Assembly: GCF_026184235.1 (NCBI RefSeq)
Contig: NZ_CP110806.1
Location: forward strand, 3,968,001-4,032,000
DNA: 64,000 nt
Direction of reading: 5' to 3'
Source: Cellulomonas sp. S1-8
GTDB taxonomy: Bacteria > Actinomycetota > Actinomycetes > Actinomycetales > Cellulomonadaceae
The position numbers and the translations under genes were made by a program. The notes under the pieces are model-generated. The model saw only the letters and a list, made by a program, of their open reading frames with translations. It made no database searches and was not told the DNA's origin. Positions 53,586 through 63,191 of the stretch are shown here, piece by piece. The stretch's first letter is position 1. Every line of letters starts with the position of its first letter.

Positions 53586-54965
53586 TCAGGCCGCGAGGCG
53601 GCCCAGGCCCGTGAAGTGCCAGCCCGCGGCGCGCCAGTCGGCGGCCGGGAGCTTGCCGCGCGCGTCGATCACGCGCGGGGAGCGGGCCAGTCCAGCGAGG
53701 CGCTGCGGGTCGGCACCGACGAACTGGTCCCACTCGGTGAGGACGAGCAGCACGTCGCAGTCCTCCACGGCCTCGTCGACGCTCGTGCCGTAGCCCAGCG
53801 TCGGGAAGGCGCGCCGTGCGGTGTCGCCGGCCTCGGGGTCGAACACCGTGACCTGCGCACCGCGCAGGTGCAGCGCGGCCGCCACGTTGAGCGCGGGCGA
53901 GTCGCGCACGTCGTCGGTCAGCGGCTTGAACGCCGCCCCCAGCACGCCGACGCGCTTGTTGAGGACCGAGCCGCCGCACGCCTCGAGGGCGAGGTCGACG
54001 ACGCGCTCACGCTGCCCCATGTTGATCTCGTCGACCTGCTGCAGCAGGCCCGCGGCCCGGTACGCACCGAGCTCGTTGGCGCGGTGCATGAGCGCCCGGA
54101 TGTCCTTGGGCAGGCAGCCGCCACCGAAGCCGAGACCGGCGTCGAGGAACTGCCGGCCGATGCGCACGTCGTGCCCCAGCGCGTCGGCCAGGACCGTGAC
54201 GTCGGCACCGGCGGCCTCGCAGACACCCGCGATCGCGTTGATGAACGAGATCTTGGTCGCGAGGAACGCGTTGGCGCTGACCTTGACGAGCTCCGCGGTG
54301 GGCAGGTCCGTCAGGACGACCGGCGAACCCTCCGCGATCGGGCTTGCGTAGACGGCGCGCAGGACGGCCTCGGTCTGCGGCGAGGCGCCGCCGATCACGA
54401 TGCGGTCGGGGTGCAGCGTGTCGCCGACGGCCTTGCCCTCGCGCAGGAACTCGGGGTTCCAGACGAGCTCGACGTCCAGGCCGGCCGGCGCCGTCTCCGC
54501 GACGAGGTCGCGGAGCCGTGCAGCCGTGCCGACCGGGACGGTCGACTTGCCGACGATGACGGCGTCCTTCGTGAGGTGCTGCGCGATGACGCGCGTCGCG
54601 TCCTCGACGTACGCGAGGTTCGCGGCGTGCGACGTCCGCTGCTGCGGCGTCCCGACGCACACGAAGTGCACGTCCGCGCCGGCGACCGCCGAGGCGGCGT
54701 CCGTCGTGAACCGCAGGCGTCCGGTCTGCAGGTTCTTCTCCAGCAGCTCGGGCAGCCCGGGCTCGAAGAAGGGCACCTTGCCGGCGGCGAGGGCCTCGAC
54801 CTTGGACGCGTCGACGTCCACGCCGACGACGTCGAAGCCGAGCTCGGCCATCGCGACGGCGTGCGTCGCACCGAGGTAGCCGGTGCCGAAGACGGTGATC
54901 CGCAGGTCCCGCGGGGTGGTGGCCGCGTCGGCGGCCGGGGTGGTGGTGCTGCGCTGGGTGCTCAT
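53586..54965 (-). CDS. ugd: UDP-glucose 6-dehydrogenase
   Basis: 459 residues. NAD-binding GTGYLG at about 27-32, VDVDASKVEAL, FEPGLPELL, the GKSTVPVGT loop, WNPEFLREG, and the catalytic Cys in FGGGCLPKD at about 283; the C-terminal UDP-binding Rossmann part ends in VIDARGKL. Oxidises UDP-glucose twice to UDP-glucuronate. It follows the GH26 gene by 26 bp, so it is probably in the operon of the hyaluronan-synthase-like GT2 and supplies its donor. First 20 residues are Thr/Ala-rich. Confidence 0.95.
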   Translation of the reverse strand: MSTQRSTTTPAADAATTPRDLRITVFGTGYLGATHAVAMAELGFDVVGVDVDASKVEALAAGKVPFFEPGLPELLEKNLQTGRLRFTTDAASAVAGADVHFVCVGTPQQRTSHAANLAYVEDATRVIAQHLTKDAVIVGKSTVPVGTAARLRDLVAETAPAGLDVELVWNPEFLREGKAVGDTLHPDRIVIGGASPQTEAVLRAVYASPIAEGSPVVLTDLPTAELVKVSANAFLATKISFINAIAGVCEAAGADVTVLADALGHDVRIGRQFLDAGLGFGGGCLPKDIRALMHRANELGAYRAAGLLQQVDEINMGQRERVVDLALEACGGSVLNKRVGVLGAAFKPLTDDVRDSPALNVAAALHLRGAQVTVFDPEAGDTARRAFPTLGYGTSVDEAVEDCDVLLVLTEWDQFVGADPQRLAGLARSPRVIDARGKLPAADWRAAGWHFTGLGRLAA

Positions 54966-54991
54966 GTGTCTCTTCTTTGCGTGAGTGCGGT

Positions 54992-56581
54992 TCAGGGACC
55001 GGGGACGAAGCCGGCGGACGGGTCGGTGATGCCGTCGACGAAGGCCTGCTGGGAGTCCTCCCGCGAGGTGATGCGCCAGTCGTTGGTCACGCGCTTGCCC
55101 TCGCTGACCGTCGTGACGGTGTGGTGGAACCAGGCGAACCCGATGACGTCGGCGTTCTGCGGCCGCGCGAGCCCGTCGAACAGGTCCGCCACCCAGGCCG
55201 CCTTGTTGCCGCCGGACTCGGACGCACCGATCTCCGCCAGGAAGATCGGCTTGTCCGTGATCGCGCGCAGCTGCTCCAGCGAGCTGTCGAACGTCCACGA
55301 GAACGTGGGCGTCTGGGCCGACTCGTACGGCGGCCGGTAGTAGCCGGACAGCCCGACCCAGTCGACGTACGCGTCACCGGGGTACAGGCTCTGCGTGTAC
55401 TCCAGCGGCTGGTTGAGCTTGGGCAGCTTGTTGGCGATGTTCGGCGCCCAGACCCACACGGCGTACTCGTTGGCGCCCTCGGCCTCGAAGATGTCGTGGA
55501 CGTGCCGCCACATCCTCACGAAGTCGCCGCGGTTGTTGCCGTTGACCTGCGCACCGTTGCTGCCCTGCTCGGACCACGGGTACCAGGACCCGTTCATCTC
55601 GTGGTTCAGCCGGATCGCGACGGGCAGGCCCAGCGTCGCGACGTCCCGCGCGTACTGCCGCAGGTAGTCGTCGAAGGCGCCGTCGATGATGCGCGGCAGA
55701 GAGTAGTCCGGCTCGGTCGGCTGACCGTTCGACGCCTCCATGGGACGCGACTCCCACGTGACCATGGGCAGGGCGCCCTTGGTCCACGCGCGCTCGACCG
55801 CGTCGGGACGGAACGGCGTGTCCCACCCCTGGAAGTAGCCCGCGACGTCCGGCTCGACGCCGACGGCGGCCGCGACCTGGTCGTACTCCGACCACGAGAA
55901 CGGCGACTGGGCCGTGTACAGGCCGAAGTACCGGTCGGTGCGGTGCACGATCGCGTCCCGGGCGGGGGCGGTCGGCCGGACGGGCTGGGCGGCCTCGGCA
56001 CGCGCGGCCGCGGCCGCCCGTGCGAACTCGACCTGGGCCTGCGCGGTCGCCTCACGGATCGCGGCGCCCTCGGCCGCGCCCTGCGCCGCGGCCAGCTCGC
56101 GCTCGAGGGCGGCCTTCGCCTGCGTCCGGGCCTCGGCTGCGGCGCGCTCGGCGGCGGCCTTCGCCTTGCCGCGCGCGGCGGCGGCGGCCTTCTCGGCGGC
56201 GGCCTTGGCCTGACCGCCCTGCTGTGCCGCGCCCTTGTCGGCGGCGGCCTTCTGCTGGGCGGCCGCCTTCTCGGCGGCGGACTTCGCCTGGCCCGACGCC
56301 GTACCGGCGGCGCGCTCGGCGGCCGCCTTCTCCTGCGAGCGCCGCAGGTCCGCGAGCTCGTCGTCGCGGTCCGCGAGGATCGCCTCGAGGTCGGCGTTCT
56401 CCTGCTGGAGCTGCTTCTCGGCCGCCGTCATGAGAGGGCCGGGGGTCGAGCCGGAGGGCGAGAGCCAGACGACGCCGGAGACGACGCCCAGCGTGAGTGC
56501 GAGCGTGAACGCGGCGAGCCTGCCGGCGAGTCCGAGGCGGCCGTCGAGCGTCCACCAGTGCTTTCCGGTGCGCTCAGACAT
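54992..56581 (-). CDS. GH26-family glycoside hydrolase with coiled-coil stalk, membrane-anchored
   Basis: 529 residues. Membrane segment at about 20-44, coiled coil at about 52-75, an Ala/Lys/Glu-rich helical stalk to about 200, then a GH26 (beta/alpha)8 domain: RYFGLYTAQSPFSWSEYDQVAAAVG, IRLNHEMNGSWYPWS with the acid/base Glu at about 325, and IFLAEIGASE with the nucleophile Glu at about 450. GH26 members cut mannan, mixed-linkage beta-glucan or xylan. The long stalk would hold the enzyme away from the membrane where the polymer leaves the synthase. It overlaps the GT2 stop by 8 bp. Confidence 0.9.
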   Translation of the reverse strand: MSERTGKHWWTLDGRLGLAGRLAAFTLALTLGVVSGVVWLSPSGSTPGPLMTAAEKQLQQENADLEAILADRDDELADLRRSQEKAAAERAAGTASGQAKSAAEKAAAQQKAAADKGAAQQGGQAKAAAEKAAAAARGKAKAAAERAAAEARTQAKAALERELAAAQGAAEGAAIREATAQAQVEFARAAAAARAEAAQPVRPTAPARDAIVHRTDRYFGLYTAQSPFSWSEYDQVAAAVGVEPDVAGYFQGWDTPFRPDAVERAWTKGALPMVTWESRPMEASNGQPTEPDYSLPRIIDGAFDDYLRQYARDVATLGLPVAIRLNHEMNGSWYPWSEQGSNGAQVNGNNRGDFVRMWRHVHDIFEAEGANEYAVWVWAPNIANKLPKLNQPLEYTQSLYPGDAYVDWVGLSGYYRPPYESAQTPTFSWTFDSSLEQLRAITDKPIFLAEIGASESGGNKAAWVADLFDGLARPQNADVIGFAWFHHTVTTVSEGKRVTNDWRITSREDSQQAFVDGITDPSAGFVPGP

Positions 56582-58112
56582 ACGCCACCGCCATGAGGGC
56601 GAACATGGTGATCCCGATCAGGTAGGGGACGGCGACGAGCAGGTTGCGCCGCCGGGGTGCGGGCGCGGTCTGCGCCGGGGTGCGGAGCCGGGTCGCGGCG
56701 CGCAGCGCGACGCGACCACCCGACCCGTGGGGGGTGGAGGCGCGCGGCTCGGACGGTCCGGCCTGCGTGGGCAGGACGGGCCGGTCGACGACGTCGACCG
56801 GTGCGGAACCCTGGGTGGTGCCTTCCAGCTCCGCCATGAGGTCCTCGTCGCCGGCGTCCTTCTGGCCGGCGACGTAGGCGCCGGAGCGCGTCCCCCAGCC
56901 GGCGACGTGCGCCATGCGGAAGAACCCGATGATCCGGATCGGCATGAGGAACAACGTCGAGACGATGATGAAGACCGGCAGCCGCAGGAAGTCCGAGGGC
57001 TTCTCCTGCAGGTGGCGGATCTGACGGATCGCCATGGACAGCACCGACGAGACGACCATGAGGCCGATGACCCAGGCCAGGCCCTGCATCCCCGTCGTGG
57101 TCTCCAGGATCGCCTGGTACAGGTTGATGCCCGTGCCGGAGACCGCGCGGTAGACCCACCCGGCGACGGTCCCGAACAGCAGGAACGGCAGGATGATGTC
57201 GACGAGGAAGAAGATCGCCAGCACGGGGGCGTGGCCGAGCATCCACGGCATCATGCGCAGGGTGTTGTACTGGCTGCCGCGCGACCAGCGCAGCTGCTGC
57301 TTGTAGAGCTTCTTGATCTCGAGCGGGGCGTCCGTGAGGACGAGGCTCGTGTGCTGGTAGACCGTGCGGTAGCCGGCCTTCAGCGTGAGGTTGGTCAGGG
57401 TGCGGTCGTCGGAGACCTCGAGGAACACGCCGAGGAACTTCTCCGTCATGAACTTGTCCATGACCTGCATGAGGATGTGCCGGCGGAACGCGATGGTGCG
57501 GCCCGGCAGGCAGCCGACCTGACCCAGCACGGACTGTGCGGGCATCGAGTACAGCGCGCGGGTGTTCTCGAGCCAGTCGGCCCAGCGCGTGATCCAGGAC
57601 CGGTTCGGCTCGAGGATCCGCTGGCGCGTCGTCACGCCACCGACGGAGGCGTCGGCGAACGGCTTGACGAGCTCGGCGAGCGCACCGTCGGTCCACACGG
57701 TGTCCGAGTCGACGAGCACGGTGATGTCGCCGCGCGACATCTGGGTGCCGATCTTGACGGCGTTGCGCTTGCCCGGGATCGGCGTGTGGACACGCTGCAC
57801 CACGGGGGCGAACTCGTCGCACACGGACTCGAGGCCCGGGTTGGGCGCGCCGTTGATGACGACGATGACCTCGTCGGGCTGCTGCTCGACGATGCGGCGC
57901 AGGACGTCGCGGAAGAGGTCGAGCGGTTCGTCGACGACGGGGACGACGACGCTCGTGCTGATGGCGTAGGGGGCGGTGACCGGTCGGTAGCGCCGCGAGA
58001 GCACGACCTTGAGGATCCAGAGCGCCCAGACGACGCTCGAGAACAGTGCGAAGAGGTAGATCTCGCTCTGGCCCTCGAACATGTGCCGGAGCTGAAGGAT
58101 GAAGATGAACAT
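56574..58112 (-). CDS. Processive GT2, hyaluronan/chitin-synthase-like
   Basis: 512 residues. One or two membrane segments at the N-terminus, GT2 domain with TSVVVPVVDE, IPGKRNAVKIG, VDSDTVW, the GCLPGRTIAFRR segment, VSDDRTLTNLTLKAGYRT and QQLRW at about 280-284, then four to five membrane segments and a basic C-terminal region with a last membrane segment (LLVAVPYLIGITMFALMAVAYV). This is the plan of hyaluronan, NodC and related synthases. With UDP-glucose dehydrogenase in the operon the polymer may contain glucuronate; the GH26 partner argues for beta-1,4-linked backbone sugars. Confidence 0.9.
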   Translation of the reverse strand: MFIFILQLRHMFEGQSEIYLFALFSSVVWALWILKVVLSRRYRPVTAPYAISTSVVVPVVDEPLDLFRDVLRRIVEQQPDEVIVVINGAPNPGLESVCDEFAPVVQRVHTPIPGKRNAVKIGTQMSRGDITVLVDSDTVWTDGALAELVKPFADASVGGVTTRQRILEPNRSWITRWADWLENTRALYSMPAQSVLGQVGCLPGRTIAFRRHILMQVMDKFMTEKFLGVFLEVSDDRTLTNLTLKAGYRTVYQHTSLVLTDAPLEIKKLYKQQLRWSRGSQYNTLRMMPWMLGHAPVLAIFFLVDIILPFLLFGTVAGWVYRAVSGTGINLYQAILETTTGMQGLAWVIGLMVVSSVLSMAIRQIRHLQEKPSDFLRLPVFIIVSTLFLMPIRIIGFFRMAHVAGWGTRSGAYVAGQKDAGDEDLMAELEGTTQGSAPVDVVDRPVLPTQAGPSEPRASTPHGSGGRVALRAATRLRTPAQTAPAPRRRNLLVAVPYLIGITMFALMAVAYV

Positions 58113-58704
58113 GGGTCTCCTGTGCGGACCTGACGTCGGATGGTGGAGCGCAACGACGTCATCGGCGGTGCAGCAGGGGATTCCGGTCGGTGGCGCGAGG
58201 GCGGGGACGACCCGTCCTCGCGATACGCCGTCGTCGGGTGCCACGTGGTCGCGTCACTCGCCGGTGGCACCACCTTGCCCGGGGGATCACGGGAAAGAGA
58301 AGGGGTTCGGGCGAAGCGCTTGAAACGCTTCATTCGGACATTTGTCCAGATGGCGCCCGACAAATCGGGTCATGGAGCAGGTCAGGGTCAGCGAGGGCGT
58401 GCGCCACGACGGAGCGCCCTGATGACGGGGCTGTGACCAGCATCTCCTCGTCGGACGGGCCGCCGCGCGCCCGCGCCGCACCCGGTTCGTCCGCACGAGC
58501 GACGAACGTCCGGTGTGCCCCGACGTGCACCTCTCGCACCGTCTCGCCCGACCTTGGCAGGCCGGGTCCCGCGCGCCGGCGGCGCGGCGGGGCGGTCCCC
58601 CGTCAGCGGGTCTCGACGAGGCCGCCGCGACGGCGGATGTGCACGCCGGCACCCGCCGGACGCCGGCGTTCCGTCGTGTCGGGCCCGGGTGCGAGAGTGG
58701 GGCC
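58113..58704. promoter_or_regulatory. Divergent control region of the GT2-GH26-ugd operon
   Basis: 592 bp without a convincing gene. 58313-58331 holds an inverted repeat GAAGCG-(7)-CGCTTC containing AAGCGCTT, a LacI-type half-site form; 58331-58344 is the 14-mer shared with the first polysaccharide operon and continues into GGACATTTGTCC (58336-58347), itself a 12-bp palindrome; CCCGA/TCGGG at 58356-58369 is a small hairpin. These are clustered 200-260 bp upstream of the GT2 start. Confidence 0.45.
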
Positions 58705-60045
58705 ATGCTCCAGACCTACCGGGACGTGCTCGTGCGCCCCGGCGCCGCCGCCTTCTCCGCCACCGGGGTGGTCGCGCGCCTCCCGATGTCGATGGTCGGC
58801 ATCGGGACCGTCCTCATGGTGTCCGCCGTGTACGAGTCGTACGGCCTGGCGGGGCGGGTGGCCGCCGTCCTGGTGATCGCGCAGGCGATCTGCGGGCCGC
58901 GGCTGGCGCGGCTCGTCGACCGGCACGGGCAGGCGCGCGTCATGCGGCCGGCGCTGCTGGTGTCCGCGGGCAGCACCTCGGCCCTCGTCGTCGCGGCGAC
59001 CCTGCAGGCACCGGCCGCGTGGCTGTACGTCACCGCCGCCCTGGCGGGCGCGACGATCGGCTCGTTCGGGTCGCTCGTGCGGGCGCGGTGGACGCACGTG
59101 CTGGGCGACGACCCGCGACGCGTGCACACCGCCTACTCCCTGGAGTCGGCGCTCGACGAGCTCGTGTTCATCATCGGGCCCGTCCTCGCGACCGTGCTGG
59201 CCACGAGCATCGCGCCCACCGCCGGGCTCGTCGTGCCCGTCGTGGCGATGGTCGTCGGCGGGCTCGCGTTCCTCTCCCTGCGGCGCACCGAGCCGCCACC
59301 CGCCCCGGCCCACGAGCCGCGCCCTCGCGGGTCCGTGCTGCGCCGTCCCGGCATGGTCGTCATCGTGCTGGTGTTCGTCGCGATCGGCTCGATCTTCGGC
59401 GCCACGGACGTGGCGACCGTGGCGTTCGCCGAGGAGTCGGGCAGCAAGGGCCTGGCCGGGGTGATCCTGGCGGTCTTCGCGCTCGGGTCGCTCATCTCCG
59501 GCCTGCTGTACGGCGCGCGGCACTGGGCCTCGCCGCTGCACCGGCGGTTCGCGATCGGCGTGGTCGCGCTGGCCGTGGGCGTGTGCGCGTTCTTCCTCGC
59601 GCAGTCGCTATGGGTGCTCGCGGCCGTCATGTTCGTCGTCGGGTTCGCGATCGCCCCGTCGATCATCACCGGCAACGCGCTGGTCGCCGCGCTCATGCCG
59701 CCGGGGCGGCTCACCGAGGGCCTGACCTGGGTCAGCACGGGTCTGGGCGTCGGGGTCGCCGTGGGGTCGTCCGTGGCGGGCGTCCGCATCGACGCCGCGG
59801 GGTCGCACGCCGGGTTCCTCGTCGTCGTGGTGTCGGGGGCGGGGGCGCTCGTCGCGACGCTCGTGGCGCTGCCGTCGATGCGCCGGCACGCGGCGAGCGA
59901 GCCCACCCGGGACGACGCTCCGACGGACCGTGACGCCCTGTCGTCCGAGGCCGAGCCGGTGAGCGCCACCGGCGGTGCCACGGTCGCGGCCTGCGAGCTC
60001 GCGACGGACCGCACGGCCGGCCGGCTCGACGACGCCTCGCGGTGA
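58705..60045 (+). CDS. MFS transporter
   Basis: 446 residues with 12 hydrophobic segments. The conserved loop between segments 2 and 3 reads GPRLARLVDRHGQARVMRP; other landmarks are FGSLVRARW and SIITGNALVAALMPPGRLTEGLTW. The C-terminal 60 residues are hydrophilic. Related actinobacterial proteins are annotated as drug or sugar-efflux MFS members; the substrate is unknown. Stop overlaps the next gene (GTGA). Confidence 0.85.
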   Translation: MLQTYRDVLVRPGAAAFSATGVVARLPMSMVGIGTVLMVSAVYESYGLAGRVAAVLVIAQAICGPRLARLVDRHGQARVMRPALLVSAGSTSALVVAATLQAPAAWLYVTAALAGATIGSFGSLVRARWTHVLGDDPRRVHTAYSLESALDELVFIIGPVLATVLATSIAPTAGLVVPVVAMVVGGLAFLSLRRTEPPPAPAHEPRPRGSVLRRPGMVVIVLVFVAIGSIFGATDVATVAFAEESGSKGLAGVILAVFALGSLISGLLYGARHWASPLHRRFAIGVVALAVGVCAFFLAQSLWVLAAVMFVVGFAIAPSIITGNALVAALMPPGRLTEGLTWVSTGLGVGVAVGSSVAGVRIDAAGSHAGFLVVVVSGAGALVATLVALPSMRRHAASEPTRDDAPTDRDALSSEAEPVSATGGATVAACELATDRTAGRLDDASR

Positions 60046-61076
60046 GCGTGGACGCACCGGACCTGCCGGACGACCTCCTCGACCGGCTCGTCCGGGTGCT
60101 CGCGCCCGTCGGCGTGCCCGTGGCGGTCGAGCCGCTGACCGGTGGGCTCTTCGGGACGACGTGGCGCGTCCGGCTGGCCGACGCGCGGGACGTCGTCGTG
60201 AAGGTCACGTCCACCGACCCGCGTCGGCTGCTGACGTACGAGCACGACACCGCGCGCGCCGAGGCGCTCGTGCTGCGGCTCGGTGCCGACCACCCCGACC
60301 TGCTGCTGCCGCGGCTGCTGCACCTCGACACGTCCGGCGACGTGCTCGACGGGGACGTCCTGGTCACCGCGTTCGTCGAGGGCACGCTCGCGGAGCAGGC
60401 GGACCTCGCCGGTCCGGACGACCCGCGCGCCGCCCGGTACTCGTCCGACCTGGGCCGGTGCCTGGCGCGGCTGCACCGCGTCCAGGGTCCGGCGTTCGGC
60501 CCCGTGCACGCCGTGCACGTCCGCGGCGGGGACGACGACCCGCCGGCCCGCCGCCTGCACGGCGCGACGTGGCCCGAGGCCTTCGGTGCGATGGTCGGCG
60601 CCGCGCTCGACGACGGGGTGCGCTGGGGCGTGGCCCTGCCCGCCGCCGACGTCCGCGACGCGCTGGCCCGCCACCACGACGCGCTCGCGCACGTGCGTCG
60701 TCCGGTGCTCGCGCACGCGGACCTGCGGCCCGGCAACGTGCTCGTCGAGCCCGCGTCGGGCGCCGTCGTCGCACTCCTGGACCCCGAGCGCGCCGTGTGG
60801 GCCGAGCCGCTGTACGACCTCGTCGCCACCGACCAGGACGGCGTCCACGACGTGCCGACCGGTGTGCTCGCCGGGTACGCCGCGCAGGCCGGCGCAGCGC
60901 CCGACCTCGACCGCCCCGACGCGCAGGCCCGGCTGTGGCTGTACCGGCTGCTGTTCGGGCTGCTCCTGCACGTCGAGCCGGAGCCGCGCGGCTACGAGGG
61001 CCCGGAGGCCGACGCCTTCCGCCACCGCACCCACACGCAGATCACGACGTCCCTCTCATCGCTGGCCGACCTCTAA
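60042..61076 (+). CDS. Aminoglycoside phosphotransferase (APH)-like kinase
   Basis: 344 residues from GTG. Gly-rich TGGLFGTTWRV, VVVKV with the ATP-binding Lys, the catalytic loop HADLRPGNVL at about 223-232 and LLDPERA as the metal-binding Asp motif make up an APH/choline-kinase fold. The family covers antibiotic resistance, fructosamine and homoserine kinases; nothing here supports resistance. Coupled to the MFS gene, so transport and phosphorylation of one compound is possible. Confidence 0.85.
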   Translation: MSVDAPDLPDDLLDRLVRVLAPVGVPVAVEPLTGGLFGTTWRVRLADARDVVVKVTSTDPRRLLTYEHDTARAEALVLRLGADHPDLLLPRLLHLDTSGDVLDGDVLVTAFVEGTLAEQADLAGPDDPRAARYSSDLGRCLARLHRVQGPAFGPVHAVHVRGGDDDPPARRLHGATWPEAFGAMVGAALDDGVRWGVALPAADVRDALARHHDALAHVRRPVLAHADLRPGNVLVEPASGAVVALLDPERAVWAEPLYDLVATDQDGVHDVPTGVLAGYAAQAGAAPDLDRPDAQARLWLYRLLFGLLLHVEPEPRGYEGPEADAFRHRTHTQITTSLSSLADL

Positions 61077-61093
61077 CCCCCGAGCCCCCCGGC

Positions 61094-61148
61094 GAACCAC
61101 GGGTCCTGTCGCTCATCCGCGTCCGTGCGCCGCCTGATCCGTGGTTCG
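61094..61148. terminator. Inverted repeat between convergent APH and MFS genes
   Basis: CGAACCACGG (61094-61103) is inverted at 61139-61148, 35 bp apart, in the 87-bp gap between convergent stops. A weak terminator candidate. Confidence 0.45.
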
Positions 61149-61163
61149 TCGGCCGAGACCGCG

Positions 61164-62447
61164 TCAGGGGGTCGGGTGCCGGGCGTCGTAGTGCCAGAAC
61201 GCGCGCTGCGAACGGACCAGCACCCACAGCAGCACGACGCACACCACGCCGCCGATGACCGCGGCCCCGCCCTCGCCGACGCGCGTCGACAGCGCCCCGA
61301 GCGCCAGCTCCCCCAGCCGCGGTCCGCCCGCGACGACGACCACGAACACACCCTGCAGCCGCCCGCGCATGTCGTCGGGCGTGGCCGTCTGCAGGATCGT
61401 CTGACGGAACACCGACGACACCGCGTCGGACGCACCCGCCAGTGCGAGGGTCGCGACGGCCAGTGCCAGCGCGACGGGCAGCAGACCGTCCGGCGTCGTC
61501 GGGCCCGCGACGACGAGCACGACGCCGAACGCGACGATCGACACCCCCCACGCCGTGATGGCCCCGACGATGATCCGCCCCTGCCAGCGCACGCGCGCGA
61601 GCCCGCCGGAGAACAGCCCCGCGACGATCCCGCCGAGCGCGATCGCCGCGGTGAGGACGCCCGTCGTCGTCTCGCCCCCGCCCAGGTACAGGACGCCGAC
61701 CGCGGGGAACAGCACGCGCGGCATCGCGGTGACCATGGCGACGATGTCGACGAGGAACGTCATGCGCACGTTGGGCTGCGTGCCCAGGTACCGCAGGCCG
61801 TCCACGACGGACCCCAGGCCCAGGCGGGCGCGACGGTGCGCGGACGGCTCGGGCGGCACCGGCGGCAGCCGCAGCAGCGCGGTGAGCGCGAACGTGAACA
61901 GCACCGCGTCGACCGCGTACGCCCACACGTACCCGATGCCCGCGACGAGCAGCGCACCCGTCAGCGGCCCGAGGGTCAGCGCGACGTTCCACCCCATGGT
62001 CTGCAGCGCGTTGGCCGCGGGCATCAGGCGCGGCTCGAGCAGCCGCGGGATGATCGCCGACCGCGCCGGGGCGTTGACCGCGCCCGCCGCCGACTGCACG
62101 GCGACCAGCGCGTACAGCAGCCCGACGTGCTCGTTGCCGACCGCGGCCTGCGCGACGAGCCCGAGCACCGCGACCCACGACACCACCGACGCGACGAGCG
62201 CGACCGTACGCCGGTCGTAGTGGTCGACGATCGCCCCGCCGTACAGCCCGAAGACGATCAGCGGCAGCAGCGCCGCGATGCCGAGGACCCCGACCGCCAG
62301 GGTCGATCCCGTCAGCGCGTAGACCTGCAGCCCGACCGCGACGACCGTGAGCTGCGCGCCGAGGTTCGCCACCGACAGGCCGAGCCACAGCCGCCGGAAC
62401 GCCGGGTTGGTCCGCACCGGGGTCAGGTCGACGAGCAGCGAACGCAC
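61164..62447 (-). CDS. MFS transporter (EntS/tetracycline-efflux type)
   Basis: 427 residues from GTG, 12 hydrophobic segments. FRRLWLGLSVANLGAQLTVVAVGLQVYALTGST, GLYGGAIVDHYDRR, NAPARSAIIPRLLEPRLMPAANAL and SSVFRQTILQTATPDDMRGRLQGVFVVVVAGGPRLGE are the signatures of the enterobactin-exporter-like MFS_3 group common in actinobacteria. The substrate is unknown. Monocistronic. Confidence 0.9.
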   Translation of the reverse strand: MRSLLVDLTPVRTNPAFRRLWLGLSVANLGAQLTVVAVGLQVYALTGSTLAVGVLGIAALLPLIVFGLYGGAIVDHYDRRTVALVASVVSWVAVLGLVAQAAVGNEHVGLLYALVAVQSAAGAVNAPARSAIIPRLLEPRLMPAANALQTMGWNVALTLGPLTGALLVAGIGYVWAYAVDAVLFTFALTALLRLPPVPPEPSAHRRARLGLGSVVDGLRYLGTQPNVRMTFLVDIVAMVTAMPRVLFPAVGVLYLGGGETTTGVLTAAIALGGIVAGLFSGGLARVRWQGRIIVGAITAWGVSIVAFGVVLVVAGPTTPDGLLPVALALAVATLALAGASDAVSSVFRQTILQTATPDDMRGRLQGVFVVVVAGGPRLGELALGALSTRVGEGGAAVIGGVVCVVLLWVLVRSQRAFWHYDARHPTP

Positions 62448-62500
62448 CGCAGCACCCTACGTTGCCTGGGTCAACCCGCCCGTTCCCGCTCGGGGCCGCA

Positions 62501-62612
62501 CTGGATTGCTCTCTCGCGGGCACGAGGGGCGGGCTGATGACTGGATTGCTCTCTCGCGGGCACGAGGGGCGGGCTGATGACTGGATCGCTCTCTCGCGGG
62601 AGGGCGATCCAG
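62501..62612. repeat. Palindromic repeat cluster 3 with a 40-bp direct duplication
   Basis: Two identical 40-bp units (62501-62540 and 62541-62580), each starting with CTGGATTGCTCTCTCGCG, then a near-palindrome 62581-62612 (CTGGATCGCTCTC ... GAGGGCGATCCAG). The last arm ends 5 bp before the gluconokinase stop. The cluster lies between the gluconokinase 3' end and the start of the MFS gene (both minus strand). Confidence 0.94.
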
Positions 62613-62616
62613 CCCG

Positions 62617-63117
62617 TCAGGCCAGGGCGGCGAGGGCGTCGGCGATGACCTCGTCCGGGGGGCCCGTGACCAGCAGGATCGTCCCGTCCTCGTCGGCCTG
62701 CAGGGGTTCGAGCGTCGCGAGCTGGGACTCCAGCAGGCTGGGCGGCATCCAGTGGCCCGACCGGTGCACGATGCGGTCGCGCAGCGCACCGGGCGCCACG
62801 TCGAGCAGGACGAACCGCACGCGACCGTCGGCCTCGCGCAGCACATCGCGGTAGGGGCGTCGCAGCGCGGAGCAGGCGACGACGGTCGACGTGCCGTCCG
62901 CCGCGTGCCCGCTCATGGCGTCACGCACGGCCCGCAGCCAGGGCCACCGGTCGTCGTCGCCGAGCGGGACGCCGGCGCTCATCTTGGCGACGTTGGCCTC
63001 GGGGTGCAGCGCGTCACCCTCGAGGAACGGCCTGCCCAGCAGGTCGGCGAGCGCCTGCCCCACGGTCGACTTGCCCGTCCCGGAGACGCCCATGACCACC
63101 ACGTGTTCGACTCGCAC
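62617..63117 (-). CDS. gntK: Gluconokinase
   Basis: 166 residues from GTG. P-loop GVSGTGKST at about 10-18, FLEGDALHPEANVAKMSAGVPLGDDDRWPWL, ACSALRRPYRDVLR and GHWMPPSLLESQLATLEPL define thermoresistant-type gluconokinase, which phosphorylates gluconate to 6-phosphogluconate for the pentose phosphate pathway. Length is normal. No gluconate transporter or regulator beside it. Confidence 0.94.
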   Translation of the reverse strand: MRVEHVVVMGVSGTGKSTVGQALADLLGRPFLEGDALHPEANVAKMSAGVPLGDDDRWPWLRAVRDAMSGHAADGTSTVVACSALRRPYRDVLREADGRVRFVLLDVAPGALRDRIVHRSGHWMPPSLLESQLATLEPLQADEDGTILLVTGPPDEVIADALAALA

Positions 63118-63191
63118 GGGCCCAGCCTGCCATCCCCGCCGCGTCCGGGACATCGGCGGGGCGGGGACGGCGGGGCGGTCAGGCGGGGCGG

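Noticed and set aside
60042..61076. Aminoglycoside resistance gene
   Set aside because: APH fold is clear, but the family is broad and there is no mobile or resistance context, so only a kinase of unknown substrate is called.
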